A DNA stretch of 36,489 nucleotides from Lactobacillus jensenii DSM 20557 (GCF_001436455.1 NZ_AYYU01000015.1:1-36489), one strand, 5' to 3'; shown: positions 25,716 through 34,143, numbered from the stretch's first letter. Notes: a model not told the origin generated them from the sequence alone. Made by a program: numbers and translations.

Positions 25716-27416
25716 TTATTTTACTGTTGATTTATCAATTCTCTTCGAAAGTACACTCTTTTCTTCAGGAGTAACTTCAATTGAATTCTGCCCAGTATAA
25801 ATTACAAATCCTGGTTTAGCACCATTGGGCTTCTTAACTCGTTTATCTGCCACGTAATCAACTTGAACATGGCCTGAAAGGCGACCTTTTGAAAAGTAAG
25901 CTGCAATTTCTGCAGTTTCGCGAATATCTTCTTCACTAGGCTGACTGTCGGTCAAAATAACGTGAGAACCTGGTATGTTCTTAACATGGAACCAAATGTC
26001 ATTTTTATTAGCCTTTTTAAAGGTTAGCCAGTCATTCTGGTAGTTATTTTTACCAACGAGGACGATTTTACCTGAGGACAATTTAAACTTGTTAAGCGAC
26101 TTCTCATCAATCTTTTTATTTCTTTGCTTACGATTACGACGAATATATCCTTGAGCAACAAGTTCATCAGTTATGCTATCAATATCTTCAGGCTCAGCAT
26201 TATTGATTGCTGTTTCAATAGAATCAAAATAAGTAAGATTTTCCTGGGTTAACTTAATTTGCTCTTTAACATGTTTAATTGAGTTACGTAATTTTTGATA
26301 CTTAGTAAAATACTTTTGAGCATTTCTAGCAGGAGAGAGAGCCGGATCTAAGTGAACTTTTAAGGGGCGATTTTCGTCATAATAGTTGGGAACTTCAACT
26401 TCCGTCATTCCAGCTTTAACTAAATGCAAGTAAGCATTCAATAATTCGCCTTTAATGCGATAGTCTTCCGAATTTTCAGCTTGGTCTAGTTGATTATTTA
26501 GTTTAATTAACTTCTTGGAAAGTTTCTTTTGTTCATTAGATACGATATTTAAGACAACTTTTGCTCGTTGATGAACCCAATCACGTGTTTCTTGCTCATG
26601 ATAAAATTCATCTAAGGCCTGGTTTATATCTTCATTTTTAGAATATGGGGTTAGGTCTAAGTGATAAGGTTGATAGACGAAAATCTTTTCCTTACGCTTA
26701 TTATTGCGAAAAATATACCCCTTCGGGTTATCAAAATGATTGAAGAATGTTTTAAAACTATCGAAACTATAATCATCTTCTAAATAGCCAGCTAATTCTA
26801 ATCGATCATCCCGGTCCAAACCGTTAACTTTTTTGGCAAAATCAAAAGGAGTATTTTCTTTTGCTAACTTAGAAAACTCCTCTTTAGATAATAAAAAGCC
26901 ATCTATTCCTGGATTAAGTGGGGGGAGTTCATATTTTGCCTTAGGTAAAAGTAGACGCGCCCGATTTTCATCAGGATTTACTCTTTTTAGTAGATCAATT
27001 ATCTTTCCGTCTTGCTTATTATATAAAATCACATTGCTGTGACGTCCCATAAGTTCAAGAGAAAGAACTAATTCAACTTCATCTCCCAGTTCATTTCGAT
27101 TAGAAAAAGAAAAATTGATAATACGATCCTGACCAACTTGCTTAATATCTTGCAAAATCGAGCCTTCAAGATATTTCCGTAAAACCATAACAAATGTTGG
27201 GGCAACTTTAGGATTATCCAAAGAGTTTTTGGTCAGATAAAAACGGGGATATTGGGGGTTAATAGATAACAAAAGTTGATAGTTTTTTCGATTTTTTCTA
27301 AAAACCAAAATTAAGTCATGCTCAAATGGTTGATAAATTTTAGTCAAACGTCCAGTTAATAGGGTAGGGGACAAATTTGTTAGTAAACTATGTATAAATA
27401 GACCATCAAAAGCCAT
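25716..27416 (-). CDS. rqcH: RqcH / FbpA, NFACT-family ribosome quality control protein
   Basis: 566 residues. NFACT proteins bind stalled 50S subunits and, in Bacillus, recruit tRNA-Ala to add alanine tails to stuck chains. The family was first annotated as fibronectin-binding protein (FbpA). Domains: NFACT-N from MAFDGLFIHSLLTNLSPTLL to about residue 200; a helix-hairpin-helix and long coiled-coil middle (KKLSKKLIKLNNQLDQAENS); and NFACT-R near the C-terminus with NDIWFHVKNIPGSHVIL. No signal peptide. GAGGTGAG precedes the ATG. Which role dominates here is not readable, but ribosome rescue is the conserved one. Confidence 0.92.
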   Translation of the reverse strand: MAFDGLFIHSLLTNLSPTLLTGRLTKIYQPFEHDLILVFRKNRKNYQLLLSINPQYPRFYLTKNSLDNPKVAPTFVMVLRKYLEGSILQDIKQVGQDRIINFSFSNRNELGDEVELVLSLELMGRHSNVILYNKQDGKIIDLLKRVNPDENRARLLLPKAKYELPPLNPGIDGFLLSKEEFSKLAKENTPFDFAKKVNGLDRDDRLELAGYLEDDYSFDSFKTFFNHFDNPKGYIFRNNKRKEKIFVYQPYHLDLTPYSKNEDINQALDEFYHEQETRDWVHQRAKVVLNIVSNEQKKLSKKLIKLNNQLDQAENSEDYRIKGELLNAYLHLVKAGMTEVEVPNYYDENRPLKVHLDPALSPARNAQKYFTKYQKLRNSIKHVKEQIKLTQENLTYFDSIETAINNAEPEDIDSITDELVAQGYIRRNRKQRNKKIDEKSLNKFKLSSGKIVLVGKNNYQNDWLTFKKANKNDIWFHVKNIPGSHVILTDSQPSEEDIRETAEIAAYFSKGRLSGHVQVDYVADKRVKKPNGAKPGFVIYTGQNSIEVTPEEKSVLSKRIDKSTVK

Positions 27417-27702
27417 AATCTCACCTCAAATAAAAACTAATTTCTATTATACCAATATAGAACGAGATAAAAAAATCTCTTGCATAAGCTAGACCAATTT
27501 TTTCTTAAAAAAGAGGACTAACAATTTATGCATAGTAAATACCACGAAACTTAAAAAAATCAAGAGTTGTTCTAATACCATTATTGAATTAAACTAATTT
27601 AAGTCAATTAAGAAAACATTTCAATAACAAATTTATTATTACTGCCGTGCTATTGAAGTTTTGCTATGAATATTGATAACTATTTTGTTATAGGGAGTAA
27701 AT

Positions 27703-28116
27703 ATGGACGTTTTACATTTCAATGAAATAGCAGAGTCTATCAAAAAAATGATTCTTGAACAAGCTGGGTTGAATCTCTCGCAAACTAGGATCTTACTTTT
27801 TTTCGATGAAAATGAAAATGATTCTCTAACGATGGGGGAACTTGCAAGGGGATTGAATATTTCTTTATCTACTCTTAGTCGGCAATTGCAACAAAAGAAA
27901 ACTCAAGAGATTATTGATGTTGTTCGATCAGAGACGGATTCAAGTAAGTTAGTTTGTTTAAATGAGACGGGGGTTTTTAAGGCTTCAGAATTAAAACACT
28001 TACTTACCTCAATTCATAATAAGATTTATGCATTATGGAGTGAAACTGAAACTAAGGATTTTTTAACTCATTTAGATTCTATTCAAACTGAATTAAATAA
28101 GGAAACTATACAATAA
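27703..28116 (+). CDS. MarR family transcriptional regulator
   Basis: 137-residue winged-helix regulator. The core LTMGELARGLNISLSTLSRQLQQ fits the MarR recognition helix; the following KLVCLNETGVFKASEL is the wing and start of the dimer helices. AGGGAG precedes the ATG at 27703. The target is not known. Position 73 bp ahead of a DegV/FakB gene, whose -10 is covered by an inverted repeat (28131-28153), makes lipid-uptake genes a reasonable guess. Confidence 0.75.
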   Translation: MDVLHFNEIAESIKKMILEQAGLNLSQTRILLFFDENENDSLTMGELARGLNISLSTLSRQLQQKKTQEIIDVVRSETDSSKLVCLNETGVFKASELKHLLTSIHNKIYALWSETETKDFLTHLDSIQTELNKETIQ

Positions 28117-28120
28117 TTAC

Positions 28121-28153
28121 TTCGACTAGAATTATTATTTATGCTATAATAAT
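28121..28153 (+). promoter_or_regulatory. Promoter of degV copy 2 with overlapping inverted repeat
   Basis: TTCGAC (28121-28126), an 18-bp spacer, TATAAT (28145-28150). ATTATTAT (28131-28138) and ATAATAAT (28146-28153) form an 8-bp inverted repeat with a 7-nt spacer that covers the -10: a possible repressor site, though the arms are all A and T. Confidence 0.5.
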
Positions 28154-28189
28154 CTTTAATTAAATCCTAGAGATGGAAGGCTTATTGAA

Positions 28190-29071
28190 GTGAAAATTGC
28201 ATTAATCACCGATAGTACTAGCTATTTAACTAAAGAAGAAGTTAAGGATAATAATATTATAGTCGTACCTATTCCTGTCATTGTGGGTGACAAGGAATTT
28301 AAAGAAGGCATTGACATCACTGCAGATCAACTATTTAGAATGCAAGATGCTGGCGCTGCCTTTCCTAAAACATCCCAACCAAGCATGGGTGAAATGATTA
28401 GTCTGTTTAACAGACTCCATGATGAAGGGTATGACGCTATTATAACTATTACCTTGGCTGGAACTATATCTGGTTTCAATCAAACCTTAATGAATATTGC
28501 ACGCACCAATCCTGAATATAATCTTTATCCATACGATTCAAAGATTACTATTCGCCTAATGGGCTATCTTGTTTTAGCAGCTGCCAAGATGATCAAAAAT
28601 GGTTTGTCTGCAGAGGAAATTATTACTCGATTAGACGAAATTCGTGATTCAATTGATGAATTATTTATTGTTGATGATTTGAATAATTTGAGTCGTGGTG
28701 GTCGGTTGAGTAATGCTGGTGCCTTTATAGGTACTATGCTTCATATCAAACCACTATTAACTTTTGATGATGATAGTGATAAGATTGTAGCTTTTGATAA
28801 GGTTCGTTCAATGAAGCGCGCCGTTAAAAAAGTTGAAAGTTTAACTTTAGAAAAGGTTAATAAGCTACCTTTCAAACAAGATTTGCGTTTTTTAGTAGTT
28901 CATTCTAATGATGCTACACAAGCAGAAGAAATTAAGAGTTGGGTAAATGAGAATTTCCCAGAAAATCCAGTTGAAGTTGGTGAATTTGGCCCTGTAATTG
29001 GGACTCACCTTGGAGAAAAGTCCATTGGTATTACATGGATGAAAGATATTAATAAAGTTAAGTTAAATTAA
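28190..29071 (+). CDS. DegV family fatty-acid-binding protein (FakB-like), copy 2
   Basis: 293 residues, paralogous to the copy at 4033. Motifs: ITDSTSYLT at 6-14, TSQPSMGEM with TSQP at 61-64, LAGTISGFNQTL, YDSKITIRLMGY and LSRGGRLSNAGAF. Role as for copy 1: a fatty-acid carrier for the FakA kinase. It begins at GTG 28190; GGAAGG is ~9 nt upstream. Having two FakB-type carriers matches the habit of Gram-positive bacteria to keep versions for saturated and unsaturated acids; which is which here is unknown. Confidence 0.9.
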   Translation: MKIALITDSTSYLTKEEVKDNNIIVVPIPVIVGDKEFKEGIDITADQLFRMQDAGAAFPKTSQPSMGEMISLFNRLHDEGYDAIITITLAGTISGFNQTLMNIARTNPEYNLYPYDSKITIRLMGYLVLAAAKMIKNGLSAEEIITRLDEIRDSIDELFIVDDLNNLSRGGRLSNAGAFIGTMLHIKPLLTFDDDSDKIVAFDKVRSMKRAVKKVESLTLEKVNKLPFKQDLRFLVVHSNDATQAEEIKSWVNENFPENPVEVGEFGPVIGTHLGEKSIGITWMKDINKVKLN

Positions 29072-29077
29072 CAGGTG

Positions 29078-29104
29078 AAAGCTACCATGGGGTAGCTTTT
29101 TTTA
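29078..29104 (+). terminator. Terminator after degV copy 2
   Basis: AAAGCTACC, loop ATGG, GGTAGCTTT, T-run. Confidence 0.8.
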
Positions 29105-29170
29105 TAAAAATAGAAAATTTATAAAAAATCTCTTCCTTTTTATGTGTATTTAAATATGAGGAGGATTTTT

Positions 29171-29416
29171 ATGAAGATTACTGAATTAATACAAAAAGTT
29201 GACGACTATTGTCATAATTGTAGTTTCTTTCAAGGGTTAGATGGTCAGATTGACTTAATTGATTATAATAATGATTATTTAACTTTTGATTATATTGCCC
29301 CTAAAAAGTCGACATTAGCAAAATTAGTCTATGTTGTAATTGCTCGTGAAGATGGAGAAATATTCTTAATAAGTAAAAATACTTATCGTAAATTCGCAAA
29401 AAAATATAAATTATAA
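29171..29416 (+). CDS. Small conserved-looking protein of unknown function
   Basis: 81 residues starting at ATG 29171, 6 nt after GAGGAGG; the frame's earlier ATG lies before that site. Sequence begins MKITELIQKVDDYCHNCSFF and ends KKYKL; it has two cysteines close together (CHNC), an acidic middle and a beta-rich pattern (DYLTFDYIAP, AKLVYVVIAREDGEIFLIS). No signal peptide or membrane segment. I recognise no family. It precedes dps by 77 bp, but dps has its own promoter. Confidence 0.7.
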   Translation: MKITELIQKVDDYCHNCSFFQGLDGQIDLIDYNNDYLTFDYIAPKKSTLAKLVYVVIAREDGEIFLISKNTYRKFAKKYKL

Positions 29417-29461
29417 TTATTAAGCTAATCATTGTACATTTAGTATTTTTTTAACTATGAT
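29411..29461 (+). promoter_or_regulatory. dps promoter with a PerR-box-like half site
   Basis: TTGTAC (29432-29437), an 18-bp spacer, TATGAT (29456-29461). Just upstream, TTATAATTATTAAGC (29411-29425) matches the PerR consensus in the left arm and four positions of the right. Confidence 0.45.
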
Positions 29462-29493
29462 AAAGATAGACTTTGGTCATAGGAGGTCTGATT

Positions 29494-29961
29494 ATGAAAT
29501 ATCAAGAAACAAAGAAAGTACTTAATCAATTAGTTGCAGATTTAAATCAAATGATAACTGTTGTTCACCAAACACACTGGTACATGCGGGGGCGGGGCTT
29601 CATGAAGTTGCACCCACTGATGGACAAATTTATGGATGATTTAAATGAACAAATGGATGTCATTTCTGAGCGTTTAATTGCTATTGACGGAGCTCCATTT
29701 TCAACTTTACGGGAATTTGCGGACAATACCAAGATTCCTGATGAAAAGGGACGCTGGGACCGTACAATGGATGAAAGATTGGAAATCTTAGTTAAAGATT
29801 ATCGTTATTTAGCAGATTTATATCAAAAAGGAATTGATGTATCTGATAAAGAAGGGGACGCTTCAAGTAATGATATCTTTACTGGCTTTAAGACAGATAC
29901 TGAAAAGAGAATTTGGATGCTTCAAGCTGAATTAGGTAAAGCACCTGAAATTGATGCATAA
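29494..29961 (+). CDS. dps: Dps-family ferritin-like DNA-protection protein
   Basis: 155-residue ferritin-like protein that oxidises and stores iron in a 12-mer shell and limits peroxide damage. VVHQTHWYMRGRGFMKLHPLMDKFMDDLNEQMDVISERLIAIDG is the classical Dps signature, with ferroxidase residues in THW and in the HPLMDKFMDDLNEQMDVISE helix. TAGGAGG precedes the ATG at 29494; the open frame's earlier ATG lies before it. No long basic N-terminal tail, so DNA binding is uncertain. Own promoter and terminator. Confidence 0.93.
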   Translation: MKYQETKKVLNQLVADLNQMITVVHQTHWYMRGRGFMKLHPLMDKFMDDLNEQMDVISERLIAIDGAPFSTLREFADNTKIPDEKGRWDRTMDERLEILVKDYRYLADLYQKGIDVSDKEGDASSNDIFTGFKTDTEKRIWMLQAELGKAPEIDA

Positions 29962-29976
29962 TATAAAACAAGTGAT

Positions 29977-30011
29977 AAAAAACACGATGGGTGAAACTCA
30001 TTGTGTTTTTT
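29977..30011 (+). terminator. Terminator after dps
   Basis: AACACGATGGG/CTCATTGTGTT (11 bp, two G-U), loop TGAAA, T-run. Confidence 0.75.
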
Positions 30012-30067
30012 CTTATCAAATTTTGTAATAATAAGCTGCAGATAAATATCTAAGCTGATTGAATAGG

Positions 30068-30139
30068 ATGATTAAAAGAAGAATTAACATTTTCGCTTTT
30101 ATTTGTCTATTATTTCTATCTATATTAGACTATACATAG
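30068..30139 (+). CDS. Possible 23-residue membrane peptide
   Basis: ATG at 30068 reads MIKRRINIFAFICLLF followed by LSILDYT: positive start, then a hydrophobic run. Only a weak purine site precedes it. It ends inside the palindrome at 30127-30142. Could be a real small membrane protein or chance. Confidence 0.25.
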   Translation: MIKRRINIFAFICLLFLSILDYT

Positions 30140-30142
30140 TCT
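30127..30142. promoter_or_regulatory. Palindrome before the multi-pass membrane protein gene
   Basis: AGACTAT-AC-ATAGTCT, perfect 7-bp arms with a 2-base centre, ending 6 bp before the GGAGG ribosome-binding site. Operator-like position. Confidence 0.4.
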
Positions 30143-30159
30143 GAATATGGAGGTATTTT

Positions 30160-30825
30160 ATGGAAAACCAACCTAAAGAAAATACAAAGCAAGCAGTAAG
30201 TTCCATCTCAACCTGGTTAAAAACAGCCTTTACCAGCCCTAATAAAGCTATAAAGGGACAAGCCTGGTTCGGAATTGTAACTATCTTGGTAATTGAATTA
30301 ACAAGTTTACTTGCTAAACAAAGCGATTATACTGCCTTACAATACTTAGCTGCTACTTCTGCATATTTTAATGCCTTATATGGTATTTTAACTTCTAAAG
30401 CCTGGATGATTGGAGTTACCTTATTTGGTGTAATCGCACGTTTAGTATATATTGCTATCATTTGGTTTACTCATAACTTTATTTACCAGTCTGAAAAGCC
30501 AGTTAAGTTACTTGACTTTATTAATGATTACGCTCACCATATTGCTATTAGCTGGGTAGCAGTTATTGTTATGGCAGTTTTGTCATATTCAACTACAGAA
30601 TGGACAAGTATTGCAACTATGATTTTTGGCTTTGTTGCAATTTGGATTAATGTAATTGCAACTTTTAAAATGCTTTTTTCAAGTAGGGAAGAGGCTAAAC
30701 ATGATCCAATTTTTGCTAGCTTTTTATTCTTGCTTTTATTTGCTATTTTAATTGCTTTAACTTTTGCATTTGCAAGTCTTATTATTAGTGCATATATCAA
30801 TACTGTTGGTATTTCTATCTATTAA
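30160..30825 (+). CDS. Multi-pass membrane protein of unknown function
   Basis: 221 residues with about five hydrophobic segments after a polar N-terminus (ENQPKENTKQAVSSISTWLK). GQAWFGIVTILVIELTSLL is the first; the last two flank SSREEAKHDP, a probable cytosolic loop. The layout resembles Yip1-type or DUF6574-type proteins, and a zinc-ribbon membrane protein follows, a frequent pairing in lactobacilli. GGAGG precedes the ATG. Function not known. Single-gene unit with a strong terminator. Confidence 0.7.
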   Translation: MENQPKENTKQAVSSISTWLKTAFTSPNKAIKGQAWFGIVTILVIELTSLLAKQSDYTALQYLAATSAYFNALYGILTSKAWMIGVTLFGVIARLVYIAIIWFTHNFIYQSEKPVKLLDFINDYAHHIAISWVAVIVMAVLSYSTTEWTSIATMIFGFVAIWINVIATFKMLFSSREEAKHDPIFASFLFLLLFAILIALTFAFASLIISAYINTVGISIY

Positions 30826-30832
30826 TAAAAGG

Positions 30833-30863
30833 CTAGCTTAGTTGTTACTAAGCTAGTTTTTTT
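30833..30863 (+). terminator. Terminator after the membrane protein gene
   Basis: CTAGCTTAGT, loop TGTT, ACTAAGCTAG, 7 Ts; perfect 10-bp stem. Confidence 0.85.
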
Positions 30864-30970
30864 ATTGCTAAAAATAGGAGTGTAACAGTTTTTTAAGAAA
30901 AAATTATTCTTATTTGTACAATTAATAAAGTATAATATTTCACATAATATAGATGTAGGAGTTGGATTTT

Positions 30971-32473
30971 TTGAGTATCCGTTACTGTTTTAATTGCGGA
31001 CATAAAATTAATAAAGCTGATATTTATTGTACGTATTGTGGTGCAAATCAAAAGACACGAATTGTTCCTAATTCCGAAGCTGAAAGAAAGCGTATCCTTT
31101 TAACTAGAAGAGATTTTAAAAAGGTAAATAAGTATCGCAATAACAAGAAATGGTTTAATAATGTTGATTTTTTAGCATTACGACAAAAGTGGATTAAGTT
31201 TAATCAAAATTATTCTTTTAAGCATCTTTTTAACTATTTACCAAAAAGCCAGTTATCTAAAAGAAAGCAACATTTGATAATTGGTCTTTTAGTAGGGGGA
31301 TGTTCTGTTTTATTTTTGTCATTTTGGGGGATGAATTATTATAGCCGTGATAATCAACTGTCTCAGATAACTAATTACTTAGAGAATCCAGCTAAGAAGG
31401 GTTTTGCTGAATATATTGTTAGTGATAAAGCTGAGACTATTAATGAAAATGATTTAAAGCCATTTAGAAATTTTTTAGTTAAGAATCCAACTGAAACTAA
31501 CAGTTTAATTAAGGCTATTAGTCATAATAAGTCTTACAAAAATTCAATTAGATTAATTAAAGATGGTGCATATTGGCTTGTTTTTCCAAGATATAAGTTG
31601 AATTTACCAACATATTCTTTAACCGTTACTACTAATCATGCTAATTCTAAGTTAAATATTAATAATAGCTATAAGAGCATGACTAAAAAGGACTCTAAAT
31701 TTGCTGTGAGTGTGAATAAACTAATTGTTGGACAATATAACCTAACTACTCAAGTTAAGTTATCAGGTCGCAATTTAAGTACATCAAAGAGTATTAATTT
31801 ATTTACCAACCAAACTGTAAAAATGGATATTAAAACTCTGACATTTGTAGTTCAGTCCTTACCAAATGCAAGTATATATATCAATAATAAGAAGGTTGCT
31901 ACACTCAATAACCATGGAAAGGCAACTATAAGTAATTATCCAATAACTAATAAAACTAAAATTTTTGTCAGTTATGAGAATGATGATTCAACAATTGATT
32001 CCGAAGTTAGTTCTTCATTAGCAGTGTTTGCTAAAAAGGGACAAGTAACTGGGAACTTGCAGAAAAAGAATGGAAAGTATATTTATACGCCAACTTGGAA
32101 AGGCTTAGTAACTTCAAAAGAAGCTAAGAAATTATTGGCAAAAGCCTTCAGCAAAAAAAGTAGCAGCGTAGATTTCGTAAATTCAACTAATAACACAGAT
32201 TATAAAACGTTAAGAAAAATGTTTGCAGGCTTTAATAAAGACGGTAAGATCAAATCATATTCAACTGCAATAAAGATTACAAAGGTTTTACCACTTGGTA
32301 ATAATGAGACCCAAGTAAGTTATGAAGTCACTTATAAGTTTAAACATAAATCTGACACACGTACGCAAATTATGAAATATACTAATGCCATTCTATATAA
32401 GAAAGGAAGCAAGGTAAGTATTCAAAGTGTTGGTGGAGGACATATTATTAGCGATAAAACTAAGAAAAATTAA
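30971..32473 (+). CDS. Zinc-ribbon single-pass membrane protein (TcaA-like)
   Basis: 500 residues from TTG 30971, 9 nt after AGGAG; a TTG three codons earlier sits directly on the site. A zinc ribbon at the very start (CFNCGHK...CTYCG) is followed by a basic linker of ~75 residues. One membrane segment (LIIGLLVGGCSVLFLSFWGM) begins near residue 100. The ~375-residue outer part has repeated beta-type domains (YSLTVTTNHANSKLNINN, VVQSLPNASIYINNKKVATL) and an NTF2-like end. The order zinc ribbon, membrane, repeated domains matches staphylococcal TcaA, a cell-envelope/glycopeptide-response protein. Function here is inferred only at that level. Confidence 0.75.
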   Translation: MSIRYCFNCGHKINKADIYCTYCGANQKTRIVPNSEAERKRILLTRRDFKKVNKYRNNKKWFNNVDFLALRQKWIKFNQNYSFKHLFNYLPKSQLSKRKQHLIIGLLVGGCSVLFLSFWGMNYYSRDNQLSQITNYLENPAKKGFAEYIVSDKAETINENDLKPFRNFLVKNPTETNSLIKAISHNKSYKNSIRLIKDGAYWLVFPRYKLNLPTYSLTVTTNHANSKLNINNSYKSMTKKDSKFAVSVNKLIVGQYNLTTQVKLSGRNLSTSKSINLFTNQTVKMDIKTLTFVVQSLPNASIYINNKKVATLNNHGKATISNYPITNKTKIFVSYENDDSTIDSEVSSSLAVFAKKGQVTGNLQKKNGKYIYTPTWKGLVTSKEAKKLLAKAFSKKSSSVDFVNSTNNTDYKTLRKMFAGFNKDGKIKSYSTAIKITKVLPLGNNETQVSYEVTYKFKHKSDTRTQIMKYTNAILYKKGSKVSIQSVGGGHIISDKTKKN

Positions 32474-32480
32474 AGCAACA

Positions 32481-32509
32481 AAAAAAGGAGTTATTGAAAC
32501 TCCTTTTTT
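32481..32509. terminator. Bidirectional terminator between the TcaA-like and XRE genes
   Basis: AAAAAAGGAGTT/AACTCCTTTTTT, 5-nt loop; overlaps the XRE stop codon. Confidence 0.8.
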
Positions 32510-32876
32510 AATTAAATCTTGTTGGTTCATTAATTTCTCTAACCAACGAAAGAATTGCCTTGCAAACTTTTTCGGCTCTAAAAGTAGATAATTTTCGTAA
32601 TTCATTGACAATCTTTTGGATAAATATATCATCACCCTTAAGTTTATAATTAGATATATCTACTTTACCGTATGCTGCAGCAATCAAAGATGGTGTATCC
32701 ATGTTCAAAGATTGAGCAATTGCGTCAATCTTTTTAATTGAGATGTTCTGGTCACCAGTTCTTTCAATTCTTGAAATGAAATTAACAGATAAACCACTAA
32801 ATTCAGCAAGATCTTCTTGAGTTAACTTCATAGCTTTACGTCTATCACGTATTACAGCGCCTAAACACATATCCAT
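32508..32876 (-). CDS. XRE-family transcriptional regulator
   Basis: 122 residues. A helix-turn-helix of the Cro/CI type covers about 5-62: IRDRRKAMKLTQEDLAEFSG, then LSVNFISRIERTGDQNISIK. The C-terminal ~60 residues (YKLKGDDIFIQKIVNELRKL) are helical and unassigned. Starts at ATG 32876 or the ATG two codons later. Two CACAACCCT repeats 18 bp apart lie directly upstream (32884-32910) and may be its own operator. First gene of the accessory end of the window. Confidence 0.8.
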   Translation of the reverse strand: MDMCLGAVIRDRRKAMKLTQEDLAEFSGLSVNFISRIERTGDQNISIKKIDAIAQSLNMDTPSLIAAAYGKVDISNYKLKGDDIFIQKIVNELRKLSTFRAEKVCKAILSLVREINEPTRFN

Positions 32877-32883
32877 TCAAAGT

Positions 32884-32910
32884 CACAACCCTCTATAAAA
32901 ACACAACCCT
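32884..32910. repeat. Two direct repeats upstream of the XRE gene
   Basis: CACAACCCT at 32884-32892 and again at 32902-32910, period 18 bp, 8-34 bp upstream of the XRE start. Confidence 0.45.
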
Positions 32911-33087
32911 AAACACTAAATAAAATATTATTTAAAGCAGATAGGGGCTTTATTGAATTAAACGTTCTCCCACAACTATTTAACTCAACCTTAATATAAC
33001 ATAATTTAATGGTATCTTTAAATAATATCACTTGTTAAATAATGCAATTTTTAAGATACTGCTCCCCTAGCAGAGGAGGAGAGGGGA

Positions 33088-34143
33088 CTAGTTATTTTGA
33101 TTATTTGCTAGTTGATCGAGGGCTTTTCTTTGTTCTTTTTGATCGACATGAGTGTAGAGATCTGTTGCTGTAGTACCTTTTTGGCCAAGTTGTTGAGCAA
33201 CGAGAACTTGATCTTTAGTAACGCCATATAATTCACTTGCTAGAGTGTGGCGCAATTTGTGTGGGGTAAGAGGGTGACCAAATGCTTTAGAATATTTACC
33301 AACCAAACGTTCAATACCATTAGGAGTAATGCGCGAAGTTTTTTTGTGGTAATAAGTTAAGAAGAAGGCTTTATCATTTTTTTCAGCATGATAACGTTTG
33401 TTACGAATATCTGCATACGCTGCTATATATGGCAAAGTCCAACTAGCAACCGGAATTGAGTCTTTTTGACCGCCTTTACGAGTTAAATCTAAAGTTGCTT
33501 CTTTCAAATTTAGGTCAGATAAGTTAATCGAAGCACACTCAGATACCCGGACACCAGTACCTAGAATTAGTGCAATTATTGCAATATCGCGTTCTTTATT
33601 AACCTTAAAACTTGCCAGGGCTTGTTTGTTACAAAGACTAGCATATTTATTTGTCAAAAATTCTAGAAATTCATACTTAAGATTTCCTGTATACATATGT
33701 GATTCTAATACGTGAGCACGATAATTCAGAGTTTCTAAGTTGTTTAGAGATTGAATTTTCAGCATTATATTATGGTCAAAAAACGGCTTATCTGCAGTAA
33801 TTGTCAGGAATTTGAATAATGAACGTAAAGCATTAATCGAGCGGTTAACGGTAGTTGGCGAATTAAGTCGACCTTGCTGATTCTTGCTATGACGCAAAAA
33901 ATCAATATAAATCATCATATCACTGCGAGTTAGTCGAGCTAAATCTTTAATAGATACTTCAGCATTAGATTGCGCAGGGGAAAGAGATTGATGTCGAAGC
34001 CAATCAAAAAAACGCCGAATTTCAGTTAAATATTGATAACTAGTCGTTAGAGAGTGATTAGTGCTTAAATTATATTCACGAATAAACGAAGGTAAATTGT
34101 TTAATTCTTGATCAATTAAAGTTAAATATTTTTTTGTTTCCAA
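33088..34143 (-). CDS. xerS: XerS-type tyrosine recombinase
   Basis: 351 residues, close in plan to streptococcal/lactococcal XerS, the single-recombinase version of Xer. N-terminal SAM-like domain to ~165; catalytic domain with Arg in LGTGVRVSECASINL, Lys in DLTRKGGQKDSIPV, TPHKLRHTLASELYG, and the nucleophile in DLYTHV. The usual His of LGH is Gln here (QQLGQKGTTATDLY). TTG start at 34143, 8 nt after GGAG; no ATG competes. A 36-bp inverted repeat lies 51 bp upstream (34195-34230), as the difSL target lies next to xerS in streptococci. It may resolve chromosome dimers or serve a local element. Confidence 0.85.
   Translation of the reverse strand: METKKYLTLIDQELNNLPSFIREYNLSTNHSLTTSYQYLTEIRRFFDWLRHQSLSPAQSNAEVSIKDLARLTRSDMMIYIDFLRHSKNQQGRLNSPTTVNRSINALRSLFKFLTITADKPFFDHNIMLKIQSLNNLETLNYRAHVLESHMYTGNLKYEFLEFLTNKYASLCNKQALASFKVNKERDIAIIALILGTGVRVSECASINLSDLNLKEATLDLTRKGGQKDSIPVASWTLPYIAAYADIRNKRYHAEKNDKAFFLTYYHKKTSRITPNGIERLVGKYSKAFGHPLTPHKLRHTLASELYGVTKDQVLVAQQLGQKGTTATDLYTHVDQKEQRKALDQLANNQNN

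Noticed and set aside
33061-33087. CTCCCCT...AGGGGA purine-rich stretch after xerS as a terminator
   Set aside because: Stem is short and no T-run follows on the minus strand. Left unannotated.
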